Positions 9,212 to 17,551 of a stretch of 32,274 nucleotides of DNA are shown here, piece by piece. A model generated the notes under the pieces. The model saw nothing but the letters and a program-made list of their open reading frames with translations. It was not told the DNA's origin and searched no databases. The DNA is from Ignavibacteriales bacterium (GTDB taxonomy: Bacteria; Bacteroidota; Ignavibacteria; Ignavibacteriales; Ignavibacteriaceae), in the NCBI GenBank assembly GCA_003141435.1, contig PLLW01000011.1:5623-37896 (forward strand). The letters run 5' to 3'. Numbering within the stretch: position 1 is the first letter of the stretch; the number at the start of each line of letters is the position of its first letter. Both the position numbers and the translations under genes were made by a program.

Positions 9212-11197
9212 TTATTCACCCATGGGTTCCTTGAATCCATGTTTTCTGGCTTCCTCCCAATCTTTATCCGCTTCCGCTCGCTTATTAAGTTTTGAATATG
9301 CAACCCCCCTAAAGTAATATGCTTCTCCTGATCGGGAATCTAAACTTATTGTCATATTGAAATCAGAAATTGATTCCTCAAATTTATTAAGATTCATTTT
9401 AGTCAGTCCCCTGTAAAAATATGCATCCATGAAATCCGGTTTCAGCTCCAAAGCCCTGTTAAAATCATTCATGGCATCAGTAAGCCGTTCTAATCGAAAT
9501 TCCGCCTTGCCCCTGTTGTTGTAATATCTAAACGAATTTGATTCTGGTTGAATTGCCTTATTATATTCAACAACTGCAGAATCAAATTTAGAAGTGTAAT
9601 AATAAGCTAATCCAAGATTATTATGCAGACTTTTGTCATCCGGATATTTCCCTATTCCTTTCTTTATTATCACTATCGCTTCTTCATATTTCTTAAGATT
9701 AAGTTTCTCCGAAGAAAGGTTAAGATAAGTATTATCATTTTTTGCTTTGGGATAAAGAGTATCATAATTGAGAGCCAGCGCCAGAAATTTTTCAGCCTTA
9801 GTATGATCTCCTAATGACATGTATAATAGTCCTTTATTATTGTACGGATCGCTAAATATAGGACTGGTTCTGATCGAATTATCAAAATCAGCAAGCGCGA
9901 GATCAAAAGTTTTTTCTTTTAAATACCAACACCCTCTTTCATTTAAGGAGTAGGCATCTTTAGGATTTGAATTTATTAATGAGGAATAAAATGTCATTCC
10001 GTCTGCAAAATCTCCAGAATATCTATAAGTTATAAATGAGAATATTACTATAACCGGTATAAAATACCCCATCAAAATATTTATTTCCTTCCCCTTATTT
10101 ATTTCACTAAGAAGCACACCCAATGTTATAAAAATTCCTATCGCCGGCAGATAAGATCTGCATTCCAGGTAATCAAAATGAACTTCTGTGAATATAAGAT
10201 CGGCAAACAATGCAGGAATAATAAATCCGAGGAACCACAAAATTCCGAGTATTATAAGAGATTTATTCCCTGTTTTAAGTTTCCATATATAAATACCTGA
10301 TAATATAAATATAATTATACCTGTAACGGTATATAAAACATTATAGACGGGCATCGGGGAAAGCCCAAGTGGAATTATTAATTTACTTATAAAAATGGGT
10401 ATTACCGGAAGACTGCGTATAAGTGCTTTAAAACTCAGCAGATCCTGATAATTCAGGAATAAATGTCTTAACAGAAAGAATAAAAGAACCGTAAGAATCC
10501 AGACAACAATAAAGGGAACAAGCATCCTAATTTTCAATCTGTTTTTTAGTACTACACAATAATAATATACTATGACAACGGGAAGAAAAACGGATATTTC
10601 TTTGGAAAACATGGCAAGTGCAAAGGTTAAAGAATGGATGATAAAATACCATTTGTTCTTAGTGTTATTATAATGGATAAAGATAAGGAATGAAAGTGAA
10701 CAGAATAATCCTGAGAGCAAATCTCCTCTCCCCGGAATCCAGGCAATTGCATCAGTTAATAAAGGATGGACTGAAAATAATAAAGAGATAAAAAATGAAA
10801 TATCATCCCTTACCCATAATTTTCTTAGTAGGAGAAAAAAAACAATCACTGTTAATATATGATAAAACAGGTTTGAGAAATGATAAACATTTGCTTTTCC
10901 ATTTCCAACCTGCGTGTCTATCATAAAAGAAACAGTCTGAACCGGGCGGTAATAACCTATCCCCTCTTTACTTAAAAAATTATCTTTTTCAAATGCCTTA
11001 AATACATTATTTAAGTCACTCAGAAATCCGTAATTATTTTCAATAATTGTTGTATCATCCGATGTTGTAAATTCATAGCTTATAACTTTCCAGTTTAATA
11101 TCAAAGGTACAATAACCAATAGAGCGAGATAATAATAAAGACTGGTTTTCCCTTTTACAGTGAAAGATTTTCTTCTCTTTTCAGTAATCTTGCTCAC
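9212..11197 (-). CDS. TMTC-like TPR membrane protein with seven TPRs
   Basis: The protein has 661 residues in the NWK/FEKDNF subgroup, with TSDDTTI, YYRPVQTVSFMIDTQ, SVHPLLTDAIAWIPGRGDLL and ECRSYLP. The start is GTG 11195..11197, immediately after the TAA of the upstream gene, with GGGAAAGG just before it, so translational coupling is likely. It carries seven TPRs and ends KDWEEARKHGFKEP, a tail shared with 17552..19555 and 19533..21545, which belong to the other subgroup in their membrane halves. The sixth and seventh TPRs share long exact DNA runs with the upstream gene (9336..9403 equals 11316..11383), a sign of recombination between neighbours. Confidence 0.8.
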   Translation of the reverse strand: MSKITEKRRKSFTVKGKTSLYYYLALLVIVPLILNWKVISYEFTTSDDTTIIENNYGFLSDLNNVFKAFEKDNFLSKEGIGYYRPVQTVSFMIDTQVGNGKANVYHFSNLFYHILTVIVFFLLLRKLWVRDDISFFISLLFSVHPLLTDAIAWIPGRGDLLSGLFCSLSFLIFIHYNNTKNKWYFIIHSLTFALAMFSKEISVFLPVVIVYYYCVVLKNRLKIRMLVPFIVVWILTVLLFFLLRHLFLNYQDLLSFKALIRSLPVIPIFISKLIIPLGLSPMPVYNVLYTVTGIIIFILSGIYIWKLKTGNKSLIILGILWFLGFIIPALFADLIFTEVHFDYLECRSYLPAIGIFITLGVLLSEINKGKEINILMGYFIPVIVIFSFITYRYSGDFADGMTFYSSLINSNPKDAYSLNERGCWYLKEKTFDLALADFDNSIRTSPIFSDPYNNKGLLYMSLGDHTKAEKFLALALNYDTLYPKAKNDNTYLNLSSEKLNLKKYEEAIVIIKKGIGKYPDDKSLHNNLGLAYYYTSKFDSAVVEYNKAIQPESNSFRYYNNRGKAEFRLERLTDAMNDFNRALELKPDFMDAYFYRGLTKMNLNKFEESISDFNMTISLDSRSGEAYYFRGVAYSKLNKRAEADKDWEEARKHGFKEPMGE

Positions 11198-13003
11198 TTA
11201 ATCCTTTCCCTTATATCCTAATTCAAGCGCCCTTTTCAGATTGTCTTTTGCTTCCGCCTGCTTATTAAGTTTAGAATATGCTGTCCCCCTGAAATAATAT
11301 GCTTCCCCTGATCGTGAATCTAAACTTATTGTCATATTGAAATCAGAAATTGATTCCTCAAATTTATTAAGATTCATTTTAGTAAGCCCCCTATAAAAAT
11401 ATGCTAATCCAAGGTTATTATGCAGACTTCTGTTATCCGGATATTTCCCAATTCCTTTTCTTATTACCTCAATGGCTTCTTCATATTTCTTAAGACTTAG
11501 TTTTTCTGATGAAAGTTTAACAAAAGTATTTTCGTAATCTACCTTTTGATAAAGAGTATCATAATTGAGGGCGAGTGAAAGGTAATATTCAGAACGTTTA
11601 TGATCACCTAATGATCGATATAGCAGTCCCTTATTAAGGTATGGTACACTATAAGTGGTACAAGCCTTTATTGAATTATCAAAATCTGCTATTGCTTCTT
11701 CATTTCTCCTCATGTTGAAGTATACGACGCCTCTTGAATTATAAGCCATCGCATTATTTGAGCTGCTTTCTATTGCTGAAGTAAAGAATGAAACAGGATT
11801 GGCGTATACAGATGAGTGATTGAAAGCTATTAATGAGTAAACTAATAATATGGGAATCGAAATTATTAAAATCCTCTTAAACGGAACTTTGCCAGACAAA
11901 TATTCAATAAGATATCCGGTTATGATTAATATTCCTATTATTGGAAGATATGCCCTGAAATTCAAATATTCATATCCAATGCTGGAAATATAAGGACGAA
12001 AAAACATCGGAGGAATTGAAAACGCCAGGAACCATAGTGCCCCATAAATAACAATTCTCCACTCCCCTGAGATAACCTTAATTGTTATTGCAGCAAATAT
12101 GATTATTAAAACAATTCCCAATATTAATGCCGTATTATCGAAAAATGGCATTGTGCTTATATTATATGGGAATATGAACTTACCGAATGTAATAGGGATA
12201 GTTGGCAGGTTTTTAATGAATGGAATGAATCCAAAAGATTCTGACAGCATATTTCTATGTATTACAAACTGCCTGAGGTAATAGAACAAAACAAATGAAA
12301 TACCCCAGATGACGATAAATGGAATAATGTTTTTTACTAAGAATTTTTTCTTTTCTACAAAATACAAATATGATAAAATAAGAATGGGTAAAAAGACTAC
12401 TGTTTCTTTTGAAAATACTGCCAGTAAAAAAACAATAGCATGCAGTAATATATAAACTGTTTTCCCTGTGCTGAAATATTGTAAAATAGTTATAAATGAT
12501 AGAAGGCTAAAGAAACAAAGAAGAATATCTCCACGCGCCGGGATCCATGCAACGGCATTTGCAAGCAATGGATTTATGGAAAAAAATAATGCCAGCAGGA
12601 AAGAAATATCTTTTTTTATCCCAATCATATTCAGGAAAAAGAAAAGTGCAATAACGACTAATATATGCCAGATAAGATTTGAAAGATGATAAATCCGTGC
12701 TTCTTTACCGCCTAACTGTGCATCCAGCATAAAAGATATTGTCTGGATCGGACGATAAAACTGAGCCCTCTTAGTATTCATGAAAGGATCATGTGTAAAT
12801 GCCTGAGGTAAATTATTTATATTACTTATTATATCGTAATTTGCCGAAATAATATGGGTATCATCTAGTGTGGTAAATTGAAAATTAACAACCCTGAAGT
12901 ATAATACTAAAGGTACAAGCACAAGAAATAACAGATAAACCTTTAACCTGTTTCTACTTACTTTGATATTTTCAGTCTGTTTGTTTTTCTTGTTACGTTT
13001 CAT
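11198..13003 (-). CDS. TMTC-like TPR membrane protein with shortened TPR region
   Basis: At 601 residues it is the shortest copy. Its membrane half is of the YFRVVNF subgroup and complete, with LDDTHII, FYRPIQTISFMLDAQLGG, AWIPARGDIL and EYLNFRAYLP. Only about five TPRs remain. The fourth runs NNLGLAYFYRGLTKMNLN, joining the start of one repeat to the start of another. Against the 9212..11197 protein about 61 residues are missing between GLAY and FYRG, which is not a multiple of 34, so one helix A is duplicated out of register. The start is 25 bases past the S1/P1 gene stop, with no terminator between, so the two genes probably share a transcript. There is no clear Shine-Dalgarno. Confidence 0.8.
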   Translation of the reverse strand: MKRNKKNKQTENIKVSRNRLKVYLLFLVLVPLVLYFRVVNFQFTTLDDTHIISANYDIISNINNLPQAFTHDPFMNTKRAQFYRPIQTISFMLDAQLGGKEARIYHLSNLIWHILVVIALFFFLNMIGIKKDISFLLALFFSINPLLANAVAWIPARGDILLCFFSLLSFITILQYFSTGKTVYILLHAIVFLLAVFSKETVVFLPILILSYLYFVEKKKFLVKNIIPFIVIWGISFVLFYYLRQFVIHRNMLSESFGFIPFIKNLPTIPITFGKFIFPYNISTMPFFDNTALILGIVLIIIFAAITIKVISGEWRIVIYGALWFLAFSIPPMFFRPYISSIGYEYLNFRAYLPIIGILIITGYLIEYLSGKVPFKRILIISIPILLVYSLIAFNHSSVYANPVSFFTSAIESSSNNAMAYNSRGVVYFNMRRNEEAIADFDNSIKACTTYSVPYLNKGLLYRSLGDHKRSEYYLSLALNYDTLYQKVDYENTFVKLSSEKLSLKKYEEAIEVIRKGIGKYPDNRSLHNNLGLAYFYRGLTKMNLNKFEESISDFNMTISLDSRSGEAYYFRGTAYSKLNKQAEAKDNLKRALELGYKGKD

Positions 13004-13028
13004 TAAACATGAGGACTGAGACTTACTC

Positions 13029-14405
13029 TTAATTTCCCAATATTGGAGTGTGTTTCAGAATTACTATATAAGAATTATTATTAACGATATTATCATCAGT
13101 TAAATTGGTATATAGATCTCCTGTTAAATCCGTAACTACAGCACCATGAACAAGATTATAAGAATCATTATTAATCAGGTTATAATCAGATAAATTAATA
13201 TAACCATCCTGGTTTATATCTCCGCTATAAATACACCACTTCGTTCCAATCTGAGTGAGATTATTTCCGTAAGCCTGGGTTTGAGCAGATGTGAAATCAT
13301 AGCTTAATGAACCGCTGGTAAAACTTTGCGCAGTCTTGCTCCAGGTTTCTATTGTGTTCCAGGTTTTAACTACAATATAGTAGGGTGTACCGTTAACAGC
13401 AGTTGTAAAATTGAATGTACCAATTCCCGCAGTACTCAAAGAGCCGGTTTTTGATTCAATCAATGCATAAGGAGAATTTGCACCATGTAATTCTACTGTA
13501 ACTGCAGATGGAGCATAATTCATAGCAGTCCCAAGTGTATTGGTGTATCCTTCTAAAAATGCTGTGAGAGTCAACTGTACAGCATTAGGATCAGGACTTC
13601 CTGCATCAACCCACGCTGTATAAATAAGATCGGCAGTTGATTTAGATGCAGTTTTCATTAATAGTATAGTTTGGTTACCGCATATTTCCCAATATTTTGC
13701 AAGATAGGTTGTCCCGCTGTTTTTTCCAGCATAAGCAGTTGCCACCTTATCGCCAGAGAGAACTGAATCTACATATTTATTAGTTAAATAAATAAAATTA
13801 AAAACATAATTACTTATGTTTGAAACGTACGAAGCTTTATCATTTGTATATACTATACTGGTTTGATATGCCTCAACTAATTTAGTTTCATATCTTGAAT
13901 GCACACCACTTTGGCCAGTAAGCGCGCCATCATAATTTTGAGTACAATGCAGAGGCTGATGTCCATCACCGACATAATGTCCCAGATCTGCCGATAGCTG
14001 CATAGCCAAACTCCAGTTCCCCTGCTGAAATGCACGTTTCAATGAATCTTCCCATAGGACTATAGCCCAAGGCAAAGTACCCTGAGCAATTACCCAGGCT
14101 GAAGTATGTAAAGTAACATTTGCATTATAACTTTGGTTGATATATCCGTTAGCCACAAACTCCGGATAAGCGTCAATATCAATAAAATGTCTTGGTGATT
14201 CTGTAGGATCGCTACCTTTTCTATTATCGGGATCTGAAGCATGGGCAATCAGAAAAGAGTTCCAGGTAGATAATGGGAAATCCATTGATGAAGGAAAACA
14301 TACTGTAATATTGGTATTTATGATTTTATGACCAACTGCCCCCCATCCCGCAAATAACAAAATAAAAACCACAGAAACTATTACTTTGGTAAAAATTATT
14401 CTCAC
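13029..14405 (-). CDS. Exported S1/P1-type zinc nuclease (or zinc phospholipase C) with dockerin-like C-terminus
   Basis: This 458-residue protein starts at GTG 14403..14405. A 20-residue signal peptide ends FAG, so the mature protein would begin WGAVGH. In this family the N-terminal Trp and His 26 bind zinc. Further ligands are visible: Asp 58 in HASDPDN, His 73 in PRHFIDID, His 143, Asp 147 and His 153 in HYVGDGHQPLH, and His 169 with Glu 173 in HSRYE. The spacings match P1 nuclease, but its last Asp is Glu here, as in Bacillus zinc phospholipase C, so the substrate is open (single-stranded nucleic acid or phospholipid). Residues about 278-458 carry the beta domain plus two dockerin-like loops (DINQDGYINLSD, DLTGDLYTNLTD) also found in both endonucleases. 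Confidence 0.85.
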   Translation of the reverse strand: MRIIFTKVIVSVVFILLFAGWGAVGHKIINTNITVCFPSSMDFPLSTWNSFLIAHASDPDNRKGSDPTESPRHFIDIDAYPEFVANGYINQSYNANVTLHTSAWVIAQGTLPWAIVLWEDSLKRAFQQGNWSLAMQLSADLGHYVGDGHQPLHCTQNYDGALTGQSGVHSRYETKLVEAYQTSIVYTNDKASYVSNISNYVFNFIYLTNKYVDSVLSGDKVATAYAGKNSGTTYLAKYWEICGNQTILLMKTASKSTADLIYTAWVDAGSPDPNAVQLTLTAFLEGYTNTLGTAMNYAPSAVTVELHGANSPYALIESKTGSLSTAGIGTFNFTTAVNGTPYYIVVKTWNTIETWSKTAQSFTSGSLSYDFTSAQTQAYGNNLTQIGTKWCIYSGDINQDGYINLSDYNLINNDSYNLVHGAVVTDLTGDLYTNLTDDNIVNNNSYIVILKHTPILGN

Positions 14406-14506
14406 GTTTTCTATTCCTAAATTATATTATAAAATAATCAGACTAATAATTAAATATTAAGATTTAAATGTAATGAAAGAAAATCAATAATACTGCCTTG
14501 CGAACA

Positions 14507-14521
14507 TAAAAAAGCATGCTT
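14507..14521 (-). terminator. Degraded terminator after the second endonuclease gene
   Basis: An AAGCATGCTT palindrome with a flanking A run occupies the place of the full terminator at 6293..6329 in the paralogous locus. The loop and one arm appear to be missing, so termination is probably weak and transcription could continue into 14405..9212. Confidence 0.35.
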
Positions 14522-14545
14522 AATAATCACTAACAATATTTCTAA

Positions 14546-17170
14546 CTAATTAGTAGGACCAGTATCCACATTAGCTTTGATTACATTATTTATGGAAGAG
14601 GATACATTTGAAAAGAAAGTAAACCCTGTTAATGATTCAATGGAGGCAACGCTTACTCTATAAGTACCCCAGTTGGCTCCGCTAGGTGGGTCAGAATTGG
14701 GCATATTAACTGCTATCGTTCTTGTACTTGTAGTAACGCGGGATACGTCATTTGTGCCGGCCGGAAGAACAAGAATTACTTTCCATGTTAATGCAGGAAC
14801 TGTAACTTTTCCGCCATCAGCTGTTGTGGCATATCCGCTTGTTCCTGTACCACCAGCACCATAACCACCGCTTATAATATATAGTACATTACCGGCATTT
14901 GCCAATGTGCGTTCGTAAGTTTCAAGCTGTTCCCATATACCTGCATTTTGATTCTGGTTTTGGGGGACCATATTGGTCATGTAAAAAAGTGAATCATTAT
15001 CAGCCTGTGTAACTAAACGATCAGCAGATGGACACATATGTCCACGTGAGAATCCCGATCCTGAATAATCACTTCCACCAATATGATTCCATGCAGCAGG
15101 CAGAGAAGGATCGGCGATGTAATTATCTTTTCTTACGGCAGGTCCGTTGCACCATGTTGAATTAAGCTGCCAGCTTGTCCAGATTGGTATCCCTTTGTCT
15201 CTGTCGTATCCGGCGCAAAACTGAGGCTTAACCAATAGATAATTATGGGGAAAATTTATATCAGTCGTTGCACCACTGGGATTTCCCATAGTCAGGTTAA
15301 CATTACCCGATAAAACAGAATATACCCCTGCAACCGATTGAGTTGCTTGCGTGAATTCAGAATTAGCACTTGTTTGTGTAATACTTCCTGAATAACTGCC
15401 GACGGAACCAGCATTCAATCTGACATATATTGTTTGTCCTGCCATAACATTTGCAGCAGTGTATACAAGACTGCTTGTGCTATTCACAAAACCTGAACCT
15501 GTAGTCTTAGAAATTTCAAATCCGGCAGGAGGAACTACTGTTACATTTGCTGTAAGACTTGTGCCACTAATATTATATGTTTGTTCAGCACTTGGTGTGG
15601 AAGATGTCTGTGAAAAAGACCCTAATGTACCAGTAATGGAAAATACAGAAGGTTGGATTATTGAAGGTACATTTTTTGAAACTAAGCCATAACTATTATT
15701 ATTAACTATAAGTAAGTCAGATAAATTAGTGTAAAGATCTCCGGTTAAATCCGTAACTACATAACCGTTTACAAGATTATATGAATCATTATTAATTAAA
15801 TTACAATCAGATAAATTAACAAATCCATCCTGATTAACATCGCCGCTGTAAATGCACCATTTTGTTCCAATCTGCTTAAGATTATTGCCATATGCCTGGG
15901 CAGCTGCAGTTGTAAAATTATAGCTTAATGCATATGAAGTGAAACTTTGTGCAGAAGCACTCCATGTTTCTAATGTGTTCCAGGTTTTAACTACAATGTA
16001 GTAGGGCGTGCTGTTTAATGCAGTTGTAAAAGAGAATGTACCAATTCCTGCCGTGCTTAAAGAGCCGGTTTGCGATTCAACCAATGCATAAGGAGTAGTT
16101 GAATTATGCAATTCTACTGTAACTGCAGAAGGAGCATAATTCATAGCAGTTCCACCTGCATTGGTATACCCTTCTAAAAATGCAGTAAGTGATAATACGC
16201 ATGGGGCTGTATATGTTCCCGAAACCGGCTGATATACGGTTGTGAAATCAGAACTTGCATGCGCAATACTTCCTGAATAGCTGCCCGGGTTAGCTGCATG
16301 TAATCTTACATATATTGTTGGATTTGCCATAACTTGTGCGGCTGTAAATGTAAGATTACTTGTGCTGTTTACAAATCCCGTACCAGTAGTTTTTGAAATT
16401 TCAAATCCCGAAGGTGGAGTTACTGTTACAGTATTTATAAGATTTGTTCCGCCTATAGTATAAGTCTGTTCTGCAGAAGCTGAGGCAGATGTTTGAGAAA
16501 AAGTTGTTAGCGAACCTCCTAATGTAAAATTAGCAGATCCGTCAGAAGCAACGGTTCCTCCGATGGCAAGGCCATAAGTTCCACTTGAAGCAGAATAAAA
16601 TCCCCAACCTCCGGTGGTTGTCTGACCGCTTGCATAATAACGCAATGTAACTGTAGTGCCAGCTGCGACACTCTGCAAAGCACCTATCGCCGACACATTA
16701 ATTTGTGCCAACGATTGAGGTCCGCCTATTACAAGCTGAGGTGAATTGATTAACGTAAAATTTGTGCCATTAAGACTATAAGCAAATTGCGAAGTAACAC
16801 CAGGAGAAGCATCAAATGATGCTGTTCCATGTAATTTTGCATCAATGGTTAATAAGGATAGTTTATATCCGGCAGCGGCTGTAAGTGTTACCTGAAAGTA
16901 ATCAGTATTTGAGGTTGAAATACCTTCATTTTTGAAACCTAATGTCCTAAAGGAATTAGCTCCCGTACTGGCAGCAGCAGTAGCACCGCGAGTAACATTA
17001 TTAGCTGAACCGGCAGTTACAAGATTTGCATTAAAAAGTGATGAGGGCCAGGTAACCGGAGAACTAGATCCAGTAAAATCCCAAGCGGCGATAGTTCCCT
17101 GAGCATTACCGGTACTATTAAATAAAAAAGTTAAAAATAGTACTGATAAGAAAGTAGATATGATTTTCAT
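14546..17170 (-). CDS. Exported DNA/RNA non-specific endonuclease, second paralog
   Basis: The protein has 874 residues and the same architecture as 6355..9003: signal peptide to GNAQ, a diverged N-terminal beta domain (25-210), an Ig-like repeat (about 215-322), a beta domain, dockerin-like loops (DVNQDGFVNLSD at 444-455, DLTGDLYTNLSD at 474-485), a second Ig-like repeat (510-615) and the nuclease (620-872). The catalytic His is 711 in SRGHMCPSADR. Asn 742 in NQNAGIWEQLE is the expected metal ligand. The N-terminal domain differs most from its paralog, while the Ig-like and nuclease parts are close, so the two enzymes may differ in what they bind. Its DNA upstream of the ATG matches the paralog's leader apart from an inserted stretch at 17213..17295. 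Confidence 0.88.
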   Translation of the reverse strand: MKIISTFLSVLFLTFLFNSTGNAQGTIAAWDFTGSSSPVTWPSSLFNANLVTAGSANNVTRGATAAASTGANSFRTLGFKNEGISTSNTDYFQVTLTAAAGYKLSLLTIDAKLHGTASFDASPGVTSQFAYSLNGTNFTLINSPQLVIGGPQSLAQINVSAIGALQSVAAGTTVTLRYYASGQTTTGGWGFYSASSGTYGLAIGGTVASDGSANFTLGGSLTTFSQTSASASAEQTYTIGGTNLINTVTVTPPSGFEISKTTGTGFVNSTSNLTFTAAQVMANPTIYVRLHAANPGSYSGSIAHASSDFTTVYQPVSGTYTAPCVLSLTAFLEGYTNAGGTAMNYAPSAVTVELHNSTTPYALVESQTGSLSTAGIGTFSFTTALNSTPYYIVVKTWNTLETWSASAQSFTSYALSYNFTTAAAQAYGNNLKQIGTKWCIYSGDVNQDGFVNLSDCNLINNDSYNLVNGYVVTDLTGDLYTNLSDLLIVNNNSYGLVSKNVPSIIQPSVFSITGTLGSFSQTSSTPSAEQTYNISGTSLTANVTVVPPAGFEISKTTGSGFVNSTSSLVYTAANVMAGQTIYVRLNAGSVGSYSGSITQTSANSEFTQATQSVAGVYSVLSGNVNLTMGNPSGATTDINFPHNYLLVKPQFCAGYDRDKGIPIWTSWQLNSTWCNGPAVRKDNYIADPSLPAAWNHIGGSDYSGSGFSRGHMCPSADRLVTQADNDSLFYMTNMVPQNQNQNAGIWEQLETYERTLANAGNVLYIISGGYGAGGTGTSGYATTADGGKVTVPALTWKVILVLPAGTNDVSRVTTSTRTIAVNMPNSDPPSGANWGTYRVSVASIESLTGFTFFSNVSSSINNVIKANVDTGPTN

Positions 17171-17300
17171 AGTATGCTTTATTATGTTAATAAAATTTCC
17201 TGAATATTCACGGTTGTATCAAATAGACGTATCCATCAAATGTGAAGTATTAATCTAATTTACACAACAGTATATAGCACCAATTTAATTGTTTTGTAAT

Positions 17301-17330
17301 ATTATAATTATAGGGTTAATACCTGATATT
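17301..17330 (-). promoter_or_regulatory. Candidate promoter of the second endonuclease gene
   Basis: AATATCAGGTATTAACC (minus strand, 17314..17330) precedes two adjacent TATAAT hexamers (17307..17312 and 17301..17306). This is the same arrangement as at 9057..9080, with the -10-like hexamer doubled and the leader about 83 bases longer. Confidence 0.5.
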
Positions 17331-17375
17331 TTATCAGTAACCCCCTTATATAATTTATGTCTCGTTCATAATATT

Positions 17376-17418
17376 AAAAAAGACTACTTCCAACGGTCTT
17401 TTAGTCTTAAACTAAAAG
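17376..17418 (-). terminator. Probable terminator region of the 21545..17552 operon
   Basis: Two hairpins overlap: CTTTTAGT/ACTAAAAG (17398..17405 with 17411..17418) and GTCTTTT/AAAAGAC (17396..17402 with 17378..17384). A short U run follows on the minus strand. It lies where the paralogous locus has its terminator (9118..9147), but pairing is weaker. Confidence 0.45.
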
Positions 17419-17551
17419 CCGTAAATTTGTTCTGCCAAAAACAAATAATTAAGTAATCTTACATAAATGTAACTTTATTTATTAATACAAAGCAATGCAA
17501 AAGGTAATTAATTTCTTTTATGAAATGGCAGCCGGGAGTTTATTTTCCTTT

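Larger units (their letters stand above)
17171..17551. other. Intergenic region upstream of the second endonuclease gene
   Basis: This 381-base gap has no coding frame I would support. From right to left it holds terminator-like hairpins (17378..17418), the conserved promoter block, an 83-base stretch absent from the paralogous locus (17213..17295), and a leader resembling that of the other endonuclease gene. Confidence 0.6.

Noticed and set aside
9058-9303. Minus-strand frame of 81 codons overlapping the end of a TPR membrane gene
   Set aside because: It is the last TPR of 9212..11197 read out of frame. The same out-of-frame peptide (IGRKPEN...DSR) arises at 19560..19663 from another paralog, showing it follows from family similarity, not from selection on a protein.
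6355-17170. Reading the nucleases as a toxin/immunity or anti-phage system
   Set aside because: Both endonucleases and the S1/P1 enzyme have signal peptides and surface-type modules, and no small immunity gene lies next to them, so external nucleic-acid degradation fits better.
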